A stretch of DNA of 64,000 nucleotides from Microbacterium oleivorans (GCF_023715745.1 NZ_JAMBOV010000004.1:265983-329982); one strand, 5' to 3'; counted from the stretch's first letter, positions 43,190 through 51,694 are shown. Made by a program: numbers and translations. Notes: generated from the letters alone by a model not told the origin.

Positions 43190-45453
43190 CAGTCCCCGAG
43201 CAGCCACCCGTCATCTCGGCCGAGGAACGCGGCGAGACCTCCGTGCACCGAACGGTCGTGACCCGCACCGTCATGGTGCTGCTGACCGTCGCGCTCGCCG
43301 TCGGGATCGTGGTCGCGTCGAACCTCGTCGGAAGGGTCCCGCTGCCCTGGTCCGACCCGGGAGCGGACGCCGGTGCCCCGACCCCCCGCGCGTCGGCGTC
43401 GCCCGCGCCGAGCCCACAAGCATCCGATGCGGCCGAGTCGGAATCCCTCCTGCTCGACGTGCTCAAGGGCACCGGCGTGATGCCGACAGCCACCCCGACT
43501 CCGACGTCGGCTGCGGGAGGCGAGACCTGGCAGGAGGACGGTGCGGAGCGCATCCGTGCGTCCGAGGAGGAGATGATCGCGAAGCTCACGGACGCGGCCA
43601 TCGGCGACATGATCCGCGCCGGGTGGGACAACCCCCTCCTGAAGAAGATGGGCATCGTCGTGCTCGATCCCCGTGCCGAGCCTTATGGACTCACCGACCT
43701 CGTCGCACTGCGAGCGCTGCGAGCCATGGGGGACGACACATACGATCTCGCGCAGTCGGTGGTGGTGCGGGCGGGCGCCACGTTGAAGGTCGACGCCCCC
43801 GGCCGCACCATCAGGATCCTCAGCACGAAGACGGGCTTCAGTCAGATCATCGGGTGGGGCGGCAACATCGTCTTGAACGGCTCAGAGAAGAAGCCGCTCC
43901 GCGTCACGTCGTGGGACACCGCCACGGACGCGCCGGACGCGGACCTCAGCGACGGGCGCGGCTACGTCCTGGCTCGGAACGGAACGCTCAGCGCCGCGTA
44001 CACCCAGTTCTCGGATCTCGGCTTCTGGAGCGGCCGGACCGGAGGGGTCGCCGTCGTGGCCACCGAGCCGGGCCTGGCGAGGGCGACCTTCGTCGACACG
44101 ACGCACACCCGCCTCGCATTCGGCGTCTACCTGTCGGGGGTGCTCGGCGCGACGATCGACGGCATGACCGTCGACGCCCCGCTCATGTCGGGGATCACCG
44201 TGACCGGAGGATCAGCGGTCGTCCGCATCGCGGACGCTGTGGTCGGCGACGCCGGCGGGGACGGCATCGTCGTCAACCGCGAGACCTCCAGTGTGGCGAT
44301 CGTCGACACCACCGTCAGTCATGCCGACGGCGTGGGTGTCCGGATCGCAGGCGCGCCGCGCGCCACGGGGCCCAACGCCGGGGGAGCGAGCACCTACGTC
44401 ATGGCCGACTTCCTCCTCGAAGGGGTGACCGCCCTCGACAACCGCACGGGAGGGGTCCTCATCGACGGCGGCAACGGCGTCACCGTGAAGGACCTGACCA
44501 CCAACGGCGTGGCCGGCGGACTGCGGATCGTCGGCCCCGCCCATACGGTCGAGGTCACCGACTCGACGCTGGTGTCGACCGGCGGCATCCCGCTGCGCCT
44601 TGAAGGGGACGTCGGCGACGCGACGGTGACGACCTCGCGGATGAAGGGGCCGGTCACCGGCGTCGAGCTCCGCGGCGTGCGTGTCGAGCTGCGCGGCAAC
44701 ACCATCACCGTCGGCGAGGGGCAGGGGGTGTCGGTGAGCGACGACGCACACCTCGTCCTCTCCGCCAACCGGATCCGCGGACTCGGTGAGACGCCGGTGC
44801 GCGCCGAGGACGGCGCGAGCGTCACGCAGCGTTTCGTCGATACGTCGGCGTGGAGCTATCGCCCGGCCCTGCTGCTGTGGCTGAACCACCACCCGATGGG
44901 GTGGCTCTGGCTGCTCGTGCTCCTCATCCCGGCCGTCGGTCTCCCCTTCGCGATCGTCCGTCGACGTCGCCGCGCCGAACTGCGCGGTCTGCTCGAGGAC
45001 GCGATCGTCCAGTACGGCCGCCGGCAGATCGAGCTCTACGGGCCGGATGCCAGCGCCTCTGTCGTCGAGGAAGACCGTGAACCCGTCCTCGTCGCGGCGG
45101 CTCCGCAGGCCCACCCGCACCCGACGACCGCCCAGCCGGTCGTCGCACGTGCGCCCGTCCCCGAGATCGGCGCGCCGATCACGATCAACGGCGTCCCGGT
45201 CTCCGAATGGCCCGAGACGCCGCACCGCGGACATCGGCCCGTGACCCCGAGGTCGCTGCGCGATCTGCGCGAGGTGCTACCGGCGCAGGCTTTCACCTCG
45301 CCCCAGCAGTTCGCCGTCGCCGCCGTCCTCGAAGCGGGATATCCGGTCTTCGATGTCGCGCGGCTCTTCCGCGTCCCCGCCTGGCGCCTCGAGAGCTGGG
45401 TCGAGGAGACGCTGGCCGCCCCACCCGCGCGCGCGGCGGTCCGCCGGCGATGA
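43186..45453 (+). CDS. Membrane-anchored beta-helix protein with cytosolic HTH-like domain
   Basis: 755 residues. Order: short cytosolic start; membrane helix about 29-48 (VMVLLTVALAVGIVVASNLV); Pro/Ser/Ala linker 55-110; extracellular helical region 115-185; parallel beta-helix about 195-555 with repeated units such as GVYLSGVLGATIDGMTVDA and GGVLIDGGNGVTVKDLTTNG; second helix about 566-590 (PMGWLWLLVLLIPAVGLPFA); an Arg-rich stop (RRRRR); a cytosolic linker; and residues 687-743, TPRSLRDLR then QQFAVAAVLEAGYPVFDVAR and LFRVPAWRLESWVEE. The last segment matches the 230-residue protein at 39990-40682. GTG start overlaps the synthase stop. It may be the synthase's periplasmic-side partner and a signal relay; no described family combines these parts to my knowledge. 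Confidence 0.78.
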   Translation: MTVPEQPPVISAEERGETSVHRTVVTRTVMVLLTVALAVGIVVASNLVGRVPLPWSDPGADAGAPTPRASASPAPSPQASDAAESESLLLDVLKGTGVMPTATPTPTSAAGGETWQEDGAERIRASEEEMIAKLTDAAIGDMIRAGWDNPLLKKMGIVVLDPRAEPYGLTDLVALRALRAMGDDTYDLAQSVVVRAGATLKVDAPGRTIRILSTKTGFSQIIGWGGNIVLNGSEKKPLRVTSWDTATDAPDADLSDGRGYVLARNGTLSAAYTQFSDLGFWSGRTGGVAVVATEPGLARATFVDTTHTRLAFGVYLSGVLGATIDGMTVDAPLMSGITVTGGSAVVRIADAVVGDAGGDGIVVNRETSSVAIVDTTVSHADGVGVRIAGAPRATGPNAGGASTYVMADFLLEGVTALDNRTGGVLIDGGNGVTVKDLTTNGVAGGLRIVGPAHTVEVTDSTLVSTGGIPLRLEGDVGDATVTTSRMKGPVTGVELRGVRVELRGNTITVGEGQGVSVSDDAHLVLSANRIRGLGETPVRAEDGASVTQRFVDTSAWSYRPALLLWLNHHPMGWLWLLVLLIPAVGLPFAIVRRRRRAELRGLLEDAIVQYGRRQIELYGPDASASVVEEDREPVLVAAAPQAHPHPTTAQPVVARAPVPEIGAPITINGVPVSEWPETPHRGHRPVTPRSLRDLREVLPAQAFTSPQQFAVAAVLEAGYPVFDVARLFRVPAWRLESWVEETLAAPPARAAVRRR

Positions 45454-45562
45454 CGCAGCCACGACACCTCAGGACCGACCCGCGAAAAATGACCGTCATC
45501 GGAATCTGGTAGACACGACCGGGGCGCTGACGACACGGCGCCGTTGTGGAGGGACTCTTTCA

Positions 45563-46873
45563 ATGCGACTTTCTGTCATCGGATGCGGCTACCTGGGGGC
45601 CGTGCACGCCGCCGCAATGGCCTCCATCGGCCACGAGGTGGTCGGTATAGACGTCGACGAGCGCAAGATCGCCTCGCTCGCCGCCGGCGAGGCCCCGTTC
45701 TTCGAGCCCGGCCTGTCCGAGATCCTCGCCGAAGGCATCGCCTCGGGTCGCCTGTCATTCTCGACCGACTTCGCCGCTGCGGCCGGTGCCAAGGTCCACT
45801 TCGTCGGTGTCGGGACACCGCAGGTCAAGGGCGGCTACGCCGCCGACCTCACCTACGTCAATGCGGCCGTCGACGCGCTGCTGCCGCACCTGTCCGAGGG
45901 TGACATCGTCGCGGGCAAGTCGACCGTGCCCGTCGGCACCGCCGCATCCCTCGCCCCCCGCGTGAGCGCGACCGGCGCCACCCTCGTGTGGAACCCCGAA
46001 TTCCTCCGCGAGGGCTTCGCCGTTCAGGACACCGTCGACCCCGACCGTCTCGTCGCCGGCGTTCCCGCCGGTGACGAAGGCGAGCGTGCCACACAGGTGC
46101 TGCGCGAGGTGTACCACCCGTCGATCGCGAAGGGCACACCCTTCATCGTCACCGACTACGCCACCGCCGAGCTCGTCAAGGTGTCGGCCAACGCGTTCCT
46201 CGCGACGAAGATCAGCTTCATCAACGCCATGGCCGAGATCGCCGAGGTCGCCGGTGCCGACGTCACGATGCTCGCCGACGCGATCGGTCACGACGCCCGC
46301 ATCGGCCGCCGCTTCCTCGGTGCCGGCATCGGCTTCGGCGGCGGCTGCCTGCCGAAGGACATCCGAGCCTTCTCCGCGCGCGCCGAGGAGCTCGGGCGCG
46401 GCGAATCGGTCGCGTTCCTCCGCGAAGTGGACGAGATCAACATGCGTCGTCGCGAGCGCGCCGTGCAGCTGGTGCAGGAGGGCCTCGGCGGCGAGCTCTA
46501 CGGCAAGAAGGTCACCGTGCTCGGTGCCGCCTTCAAGCCGCACTCCGACGACATCCGCGACTCGCCCGGCCTCGATGTCGCCGTCCGCCTGCACGGCCTC
46601 GGCGCCAGCGTCACCCTGACCGACCCCGAAGCGATCGAGAACGCCCGCCGTCAGCACCCGCAGCTCACCTACGTCGCCGACCGCGACGAGGCGCTGACCG
46701 GCGCCGACGCCGTCATCCTCGTCACCGAGTGGGACGAGTACCGTCGCGAGCTCGCCCCCGGGCACGCGGCATCCCTCGCCGCAGGTCGTGTCGTCGTCGA
46801 CGGCCGCAACGCGCTCGACCCCGCCGCGTGGCGCGCCGCGGGCTGGACGTACTACGGGATGGGTCGCCCCTGA
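45563..46873 (+). CDS. UDP-glucose 6-dehydrogenase-type nucleotide-sugar dehydrogenase
   Basis: 436 residues. MRLSVIGCGYLGAVHAAAMA is the NAD-binding start, VGIDVDERKI the adenosine-binding Asp; NPEFLREGFAVQDTVDPDRLV and the active-site Cys loop GIGFGGGCLPKDIRAFSAR follow; AAFKPHSDDIRDSPGLDV opens the C-terminal UDP-binding domain. It oxidises a UDP-hexose to the uronate, probably UDP-glucose to UDP-glucuronate. ATG 45563 has GGAGGG 10 bp upstream. It lies 109 bp after the beta-helix membrane gene and likely feeds the synthase at 41945. UDP-Glc versus GDP-Man substrate is not proven by sequence. Confidence 0.9.
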   Translation: MRLSVIGCGYLGAVHAAAMASIGHEVVGIDVDERKIASLAAGEAPFFEPGLSEILAEGIASGRLSFSTDFAAAAGAKVHFVGVGTPQVKGGYAADLTYVNAAVDALLPHLSEGDIVAGKSTVPVGTAASLAPRVSATGATLVWNPEFLREGFAVQDTVDPDRLVAGVPAGDEGERATQVLREVYHPSIAKGTPFIVTDYATAELVKVSANAFLATKISFINAMAEIAEVAGADVTMLADAIGHDARIGRRFLGAGIGFGGGCLPKDIRAFSARAEELGRGESVAFLREVDEINMRRRERAVQLVQEGLGGELYGKKVTVLGAAFKPHSDDIRDSPGLDVAVRLHGLGASVTLTDPEAIENARRQHPQLTYVADRDEALTGADAVILVTEWDEYRRELAPGHAASLAAGRVVVDGRNALDPAAWRAAGWTYYGMGRP

Positions 46874-46886
46874 CCCACGCGGATCG

Positions 46887-46917
46887 CTCCGGCGGGTGGA
46901 GTCACTGCCCGCCGGAG
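46887..46917. terminator. Hairpin between convergent genes
   Basis: Perfect 10-bp stem (46887-46896 with 46908-46917, 11-nt loop), starting 14 bp after the dehydrogenase stop and including the last codons of the CPBP gene. Confidence 0.65.
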
Positions 46918-47705
46918 ATCGCCGCGCCCGCCGCCATGAGCAGCAGCATCGTCGTGTTGTAGACGATGTGCGCGAGCACGGCGCCCCAGACCCGACCGGT
47001 CAGGATGACGAGGGTCGCGCAGACGAGCCCGACGGCGCCGACCGAGAGGGACTCGCCGAGAGGCAGTGAGCCGTCCACGACGTGGATGAGGATGAACGTC
47101 GCCGTCGAGACGAGCACCGCGGCGACAGCGGCGGCCATGCGGCCTGCGCTGCGCCGCAGCAGTCCGTACATCGCCACGAGGACGACGGTGCGGAAGAAGA
47201 ACTCCTCGATCACGGGTCCGATGAGCCCCGCGGGGAGGGCCTCGGTCCACAGCCACGACGAGGTGACGTTCGCCGTCGGGAAGGGGCGGGATGCCGCATC
47301 CGTGACCCATCCCTCGAACACCCGCAGCCCGAGACCGAGCGCGAGACCCCAGATGAGGTCGGTGCTCCGGAAGCGGAGCAACCCGGCCGGGCGGCCGCGG
47401 CGGAACGCGACCACCACCGGGACGATCATCCCGACCCACAGGATCGCCGTCGACACGAGCGGCGCCGAGGGCGACCTCCAGAGCAGCTGGACCAGCGATC
47501 CCGCGAAGATCGCGGCGCCGAGGCTGATCAGCGCGATGACGAGCAGACTGCCGTTCCACGGCCGCACGCCCGTCCCGCCCAGACGCCAGTCTGTGCGCTT
47601 CCGGCGGCGCCCGCGACGACGGGGCTTCGCGCCTTCGGGCTCGGCGAGCGGGGTCTCCGCATCGACCGCGGGGGACGAGGGGCCGTCGCTAAGCTGATCC
47701 TGCAC
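46902..47705 (-). CDS. CPBP family intramembrane metalloprotease
   Basis: 267 residues, about eight helices after a basic cytosolic N-terminus of 50 residues (RRRGRRRKRTDWR). The Rce1/CPBP active-site motifs are present: EEFFFRTVVLV (EExxxR) near 165, the following helix with FILIHVVDG (H), and AHIVYNTTMLL (HxxxN) near 243. Such proteases cleave prenylated proteins or act in bacteriocin self-protection; role here unknown. GTG 47705 has TACGGT six bases upstream. Confidence 0.88.
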   Translation of the reverse strand: MQDQLSDGPSSPAVDAETPLAEPEGAKPRRRGRRRKRTDWRLGGTGVRPWNGSLLVIALISLGAAIFAGSLVQLLWRSPSAPLVSTAILWVGMIVPVVVAFRRGRPAGLLRFRSTDLIWGLALGLGLRVFEGWVTDAASRPFPTANVTSSWLWTEALPAGLIGPVIEEFFFRTVVLVAMYGLLRRSAGRMAAAVAAVLVSTATFILIHVVDGSLPLGESLSVGAVGLVCATLVILTGRVWGAVLAHIVYNTTMLLLMAAGAAISGGQ

Positions 47706-47711
47706 GGGCCT

Positions 47712-47717
47712 ACCGTA
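47712..47717 (-). promoter_or_regulatory. -10 element, leaderless start
   Basis: TACGGT on the minus strand, 6 nt before GTG 47705 of the CPBP protease gene. Confidence 0.5.
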
Positions 47718-47812
47718 TCGGGTGCCCGTCCGCGTCCCGCCCGTCCCGCCGAGCCCCGAGGCGGTGACATCTGCGCGGGGTGAGTCGCGGCATCCGTCTC
47801 GAAGGGCTCCTC

Positions 47813-48400
47813 GTGATCCACATCCTCACCGTCTGCACGGGCAACATCTGCCGCTCGCCGTTGGCCGCCCTGGTCCTCGAGCAGCGGCTCGCCGACCTCG
47901 GTGTCGTCGCGACGAGCGCGGGCATCCGGGCGCGTGAAGGGGTCCGGATGCCGGTGGAAGCCGCCGAGCTCGCCACCGCGCGCGGGGTGCCCGCCGACCG
48001 GATCGCCGCACACGGCTCGCGCTACCTCACCGAGACGATCCTGCGGGGTCCCGACCTCGTGCTCGCGATGGACCGCGATCACCGGCGCGCGGTGGTGGAG
48101 CTCGCGCCCGGTCAGCTGCGGACGACGTTCACGATGCGCGAGTTCGAGCGCCTCGCCGCGGCGACCCCGGATGAGGCGCTGCGGGCCGGTGCGGTCGGGG
48201 ACGAGCCGCGGGACCGGCTCCGCGGTGCGCTCGCTGTCCTCGCCGGGCAGCGGGGGCTCGTGCTGCCGCCGGCCGACCCCGCCGACGACGACGTCGTCGA
48301 CCCCTACGGCCGTTCGCGCGAGACCTACGCACGCTCCGACGCGCAGCTCGCGCCCGGTCTCGACGCCGTCGAGCGCGTCATCCGCCTCGCCGTCGGCTGA
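47813..48400 (+). CDS. Low-molecular-weight protein-tyrosine phosphatase
   Basis: 195 residues. The P-loop is at the very start: ILTVCTGNICRSPLAALVLE (C-x5-R-S). The general-acid Asp lies in DDVVDPYGRSRETY near the C-terminus. The chain is longer than the usual 150-160 because of an inserted helical stretch (residues about 95-135). GTG 47813 is chosen because it places the P-loop at the N-terminus with AAGG upstream. Homologues dephosphorylate BY-kinases in polysaccharide export, so it may act on the kinase at 1-1171, although 47 kb apart. Confidence 0.9.
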   Translation: MIHILTVCTGNICRSPLAALVLEQRLADLGVVATSAGIRAREGVRMPVEAAELATARGVPADRIAAHGSRYLTETILRGPDLVLAMDRDHRRAVVELAPGQLRTTFTMREFERLAAATPDEALRAGAVGDEPRDRLRGALAVLAGQRGLVLPPADPADDDVVDPYGRSRETYARSDAQLAPGLDAVERVIRLAVG

Positions 48401-48463
48401 GACCCGTCGACGGCGACGACTTCGGAGGCCGCGCCGCGCGACCGTCCGGCCGTGCACCCCGGA

Positions 48464-48469
48464 TATCCT
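48464..48469 (+). promoter_or_regulatory. -10 element before a short leader ORF
   Basis: TATCCT, then 6 nt, then ATG 48476 of the 10-codon ORF that runs into acpS. Confidence 0.45.
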
Positions 48470-48475
48470 GATCTG

Positions 48476-48508
48476 ATGCCGCAGACGCGGCCAGGGGAGG
48501 GGTCATGA
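48476..48508 (+). CDS. Possible leaderless 10-residue leader peptide coupled to acpS
   Basis: Encodes MPQTRPGEGS and stops at a TGA that overlaps the acpS ATG (TCATGA). It begins 6 nt after a -10-like hexamer. Its codons for GEG supply the acpS Shine-Dalgarno (GGGGAGGGG). Ribosomes finishing this ORF would be placed on acpS. No conservation data are available; chance is possible. Confidence 0.4.
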   Translation: MPQTRPGEGS

Positions 48509-48861
48509 TCATCGGCATCGGGGTCGACCTCGTCGACATCCCGCGCTTCGAGCGGTCGATCGCCCGCACCCCGAAGCTCATGGAGCGTCTGTTCACGGCA
48601 TCCGAGCAGACCCTCAAGCCGCACTCGCTCGCCGCCCGGTACGCGGCGAAGGAGGCGCTCATCAAGGCGCTCGGCGGGTCGGACGGCGTGCACTGGACTG
48701 ACATCGAGGTGGCGTCCGAACCGTCGGGGCGTCCCGTCTTCGCGCTGGCTGGCGAGACCGCCGCGACCGTCGCCGGCCGCGGAATCACCGCCGTGCACCT
48801 GTCGCTCTCGCACGACGCGGGACTCGCGACCGCCTACGTCGTCGCAGAGGCCGCAGCATGA
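48505..48861 (+). CDS. acpS: Holo-[acyl-carrier-protein] synthase
   Basis: 118 residues, the usual AcpS size. It transfers phosphopantetheine from CoA to acyl carrier protein. GIGVDLVDIPRFERSI near 4-19 has the metal-binding Asp, and SLAARYAAKEALIKALG near 49-65 has the Glu-bearing AAKEA motif. LSLSHDAGLATAYVVAE closes the domain. First member of a compact operon with alr and tsaE through 4-bp overlaps. Confidence 0.96.
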   Translation: MIIGIGVDLVDIPRFERSIARTPKLMERLFTASEQTLKPHSLAARYAAKEALIKALGGSDGVHWTDIEVASEPSGRPVFALAGETAATVAGRGITAVHLSLSHDAGLATAYVVAEAAA

Positions 48862-49982
48862 CCCGGATGCCGGAGGGCGTCGCGCGTGAAGCGGTCATCG
48901 ACGTCGGCGCGATCGAGCACAACGTGCGGCACCTGGCGCGGGCGACGGAATCCGAGGTCATCGCCGTCGTGAAGGCCGACGGATACGGCCACGGCGCCGT
49001 CCGATCCGGCCGTGCCGCACTCGCCGGGGGCGCGGCCCGCCTCGCCGTGGCCGACGTGGGTGAGGCGCTCCAGCTCCGGGCCGCGGGGATCGACGCGCCG
49101 GTACTCGCCTGGTTGCACGCGCCGGGCGCGGACTTCGGCCAGGCCGCCGCCGCCCGCATCGAGCTGGGGGTGTCGAGTCTCGATCAGCTGCGCGCGGCCG
49201 CCGCGGCCGGGTCGCCGGAGCGTCCGGTCACCGTGCAGCTCAAGGTCGAGACGGGTCTGGCGCGCAACGGCATCGCCCCGGCGGACTACGGCGCCGTCTT
49301 CGCCGAAGCGGCCGCGTACGAGCGGGAGGGCGTCCTCCGCGTCATCGGGATCTTCAGTCACCTGTCGAACACGTCGGCGGACGACGACCGCACGGCGCTG
49401 TCCCGCTTCACCGTCGCCCAGGCCGCAGCAGAGGCCGCGGGGCTGCGCCCGCCGCTGCGGCACATCGCCGCATCCCACGCGGCACTGTCACTGCCCGAGG
49501 CGCGGCTCGGCTGCGTCCGGCTCGGGGTCGCGATCTACGGTCTCTCACCGTTCGACGACAGGTCCTCGGCCGATCTCGGCCTGCGCCCCGCGATGACCCT
49601 CCGCGCCGCCGTCGCCGCGGTCCGTCGTGTGCCCGCAGGGCAGGGCGTCTCGTACGGCTACCTGCACCGCACGACGAGCGAGTCGACGCTCGCGCTGATC
49701 TCGATGGGATACGCCGACGGCGTTCCCCGCGCCGCCTCCGGTGCCGGACCCGTCTCGATCGGGGGACGCACCTTCCCCGTCGCCGGCCGCATCGCGATGG
49801 ACCAGTTCGTCGTCGACGTCGGTGACGCCGAGGTCGCGGTGGGCGACGAGGCGGTGCTTTTCGGCGACCCGTCGACGGGTGTGCCCGCCGCGACCGACTG
49901 GGCCGAGGCCGCCGGCACCATCAACTACGAGATCGTCACGCGCATCGGCCCGCGCGTACCGCGACGGGAGGTGCGGTCATGA
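48858..49982 (+). CDS. alr: Alanine racemase
   Basis: 374 residues, PLP enzyme making D-alanine for peptidoglycan. The PLP lysine is in VIAVVKADGYGHGAV near 35-49 and the second catalytic Tyr in GQGVSYGYLHRT near 265; ISMGYADGVPR and GRIAMDQFVVDV follow. It overlaps acpS and tsaE by 4 bp each (ATGA). The acpS-alr-tsaE order is common in actinobacteria. Confidence 0.96.
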   Translation: MTRMPEGVAREAVIDVGAIEHNVRHLARATESEVIAVVKADGYGHGAVRSGRAALAGGAARLAVADVGEALQLRAAGIDAPVLAWLHAPGADFGQAAAARIELGVSSLDQLRAAAAAGSPERPVTVQLKVETGLARNGIAPADYGAVFAEAAAYEREGVLRVIGIFSHLSNTSADDDRTALSRFTVAQAAAEAAGLRPPLRHIAASHAALSLPEARLGCVRLGVAIYGLSPFDDRSSADLGLRPAMTLRAAVAAVRRVPAGQGVSYGYLHRTTSESTLALISMGYADGVPRAASGAGPVSIGGRTFPVAGRIAMDQFVVDVGDAEVAVGDEAVLFGDPSTGVPAATDWAEAAGTINYEIVTRIGPRVPRREVRS

Positions 49983-50482
49983 CCGGGATGGCGCAGTTCG
50001 AGGGACGCCGCGAGGTCGCCTCGCCCGAAGAGATGGAGCAGCTCGGGCGTGAGCTCGGCGGCGTCCTCGGTGCCGGCGACCTGCTCGTCCTCACCGGTCC
50101 CCTCGGCGCCGGGAAGACGACCCTGACCCGCGGCATCGGCGCAGGTCTCGGGGTCCGCGGCCCCATCCAGAGCCCCACCTTCGTGATCGCGCGCACCCAC
50201 CCGTCCGAGGTCGACGGTCCGCCGCTCGTCCACGTCGACGCCTACCGACTCGGTTCCCCGGCCGAGCTCGACGATCTGGGCCTCGACCCCGACCGCTCCG
50301 TCACGATCGTCGAGTGGGGTCGCGGCATGGTCGACGGGCTCGTCGACTCGTGGTGGGAGCTCGAGATCGAGCGCGGCTGGAGCGGCACGGGTGTCGACAA
50401 CGCCTGCGGCACGACCGGTCCGTACGCGGCCGAGCTCGAGGACGCCGCGCCGCGCATCGTCACCGTCACGCGCCACCCCTGA
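49979..50482 (+). CDS. tsaE: tRNA t6A biosynthesis ATPase TsaE
   Basis: 167 residues. P-loop VLTGPLGAGKTTLTRGIG near 36-53, SPTFVIARTH near 62-71 and HVDAYRLGSPAELDDLGL near 84-101 are family landmarks. TsaE helps the TsaB-TsaD complex place threonylcarbamoyl on A37 of ANN-decoding tRNAs. The C-terminal 25 residues are poorly conserved. A 48-bp gap with its own -10 separates it from tsaB. Confidence 0.94.
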   Translation: MTGMAQFEGRREVASPEEMEQLGRELGGVLGAGDLLVLTGPLGAGKTTLTRGIGAGLGVRGPIQSPTFVIARTHPSEVDGPPLVHVDAYRLGSPAELDDLGLDPDRSVTIVEWGRGMVDGLVDSWWELEIERGWSGTGVDNACGTTGPYAAELEDAAPRIVTVTRHP

Positions 50483-50517
50483 GCCGGCGGCCGCGTCGCG
50501 GCATCCGTCTGCGCGGA

Positions 50518-50523
50518 TACCCT
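50518..50523 (+). promoter_or_regulatory. -10 element, leaderless start
   Basis: TACCCT, then 7 nt, then GTG 50531 of tsaB. Confidence 0.5.
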
Positions 50524-50530
50524 TGATGCT

Positions 50531-51199
50531 GTGATCCTCGGCATCGACACGTCCCTCGGCACGGCCGTCGCCGTGACCGATGTCGACGGTGCGGTGCGCG
50601 CCGAGGTCGCGAGCGCGGATCCCCTGGGCCACGCCGAGATCATCGGCTCCCTCCTGCAGCAGGTGATGACGGATGCCGCGCACGGCCCGATCGGCGCGAC
50701 CGGCGTCCCCGAGACCGTCACCCTGACCCACGTCGCCGCGGGCATGGGACCCGGCCCGTTCACGGGACTCCGCGTCGGCATCGCGGCGGCGCGGGCGTTC
50801 GCCCTGGGCCGTGGCATCCCGGTCGTCCCGGTGCGCAGCCACGACGCTGCGGCCCTGGCGATCCTGCTCGCCGACCCGTTCGTGGACGTTCCCCGGTTCG
50901 CGGTCGTCACCGACGCGCGCCGGCGCGAGTTCGCCTACACCGTCTACGACGGCATCGACGACGACGGACTCCCGCGACGGGTGACCGAGGCGACCCTCGT
51001 GCCTCGCGACGGCATCGACGACGCGCTCGCCGGGCACGATGCCGACCGCCGCGACGTGACGGCGATCCCCGGGGCGATGGTGGCGCTCGCCGCTGCCCGC
51101 GCCGTCGCCGCGGACCGGGTCGAGTCGCTCGGCGAGCCGCTCTACCTGCGGGCACCCGACGTGACGCTGCCCGGTGCCCGGAAGAAGGTCGGCTCGTGA
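50531..51199 (+). CDS. tsaB: tRNA t6A biosynthesis protein TsaB
   Basis: 222 residues. ILGIDTSLGTAVAVTD opens the ASKHA fold, and AAGMGPGPFTGLRVGIAAAR near 76-95 is the TsaB signature. It lacks catalytic activity by itself and forms the dimer with TsaD. GTG start; its stop overlaps the rimI start (GTGA). Confidence 0.94.
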   Translation: MILGIDTSLGTAVAVTDVDGAVRAEVASADPLGHAEIIGSLLQQVMTDAAHGPIGATGVPETVTLTHVAAGMGPGPFTGLRVGIAAARAFALGRGIPVVPVRSHDAAALAILLADPFVDVPRFAVVTDARRREFAYTVYDGIDDDGLPRRVTEATLVPRDGIDDALAGHDADRRDVTAIPGAMVALAAARAVAADRVESLGEPLYLRAPDVTLPGARKKVGS

Positions 51200-51693
51200 G
51201 CCTCCGCACCGCGACCGCCGCGGACCTCGACGACATCATGCGTCTCGAGCGGGCCTCGTTCCCGACCGACGCCTGGAGCGAGGCGCTCATGGCGGGGGAG
51301 CTCGCCTCCCCGCACGGCCAGTACGTCGTGGACGTCGAGGGCGGGCGCCTGATCGGGTACGGCGGCGTCCGGGCTGTGCAGGGCGCGGCGGATGCCGACA
51401 TCCAGACCATCGCGATCGCCGCCGACGCGCGGGGCCGCGGTCGGGGACGCGCGCTGCTGCGCGCACTGCTCACCACCGCTCGCACCCGCGGCGCTCGCGA
51501 GATGTTCCTCGAGGTCCGAGCCGACAACCCGGCCGCCTCCGCGCTGTATGCGTCCGAGGGCTTCGTCGAGGTCGGCCGCCGCCCGCGGTACTACCAGCCC
51601 GACGACGTGGATGCGATCGTCATGCAGCTCGATCTCGTCGCCTGGGACGCGCGCAACACCGCCGCTCCGACCGCCGCGGAAGGATGGTGCTGA
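51196..51693 (+). CDS. rimI: Ribosomal-protein-alanine N-acetyltransferase
   Basis: 165 residues, GNAT fold. [22 protein letters not shown] near 74-95 is the acetyl-CoA loop (R-x2-G-x-G/A type), followed by [31 protein letters not shown]. RimI acetylates the N-terminal Ala of S18 and possibly other proteins. Placed between tsaB and tsaD, as in many bacteria; ends 1 bp before tsaD. Confidence 0.93.
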   Translation: MSLRTATAADLDDIMRLERASFPTDAWSEALMAGELASPHGQYVVDVEGGRLIGYGGVRAVQGAADADIQTIAIAADARGRGRGRALLRALLTTARTRGAREMFLEVRADNPAASALYASEGFVEVGRRPRYYQPDDVDAIVMQLDLVAWDARNTAAPTAAEGWC

Positions 51694-51694
51694 C

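Noticed and set aside
45489..45512. Seven-codon ORF (MTVIGIW) before the UDP-sugar dehydrogenase
   Set aside because: No promoter spacing or Shine-Dalgarno sequence, and it ends 50 bp before the gene; likely chance.
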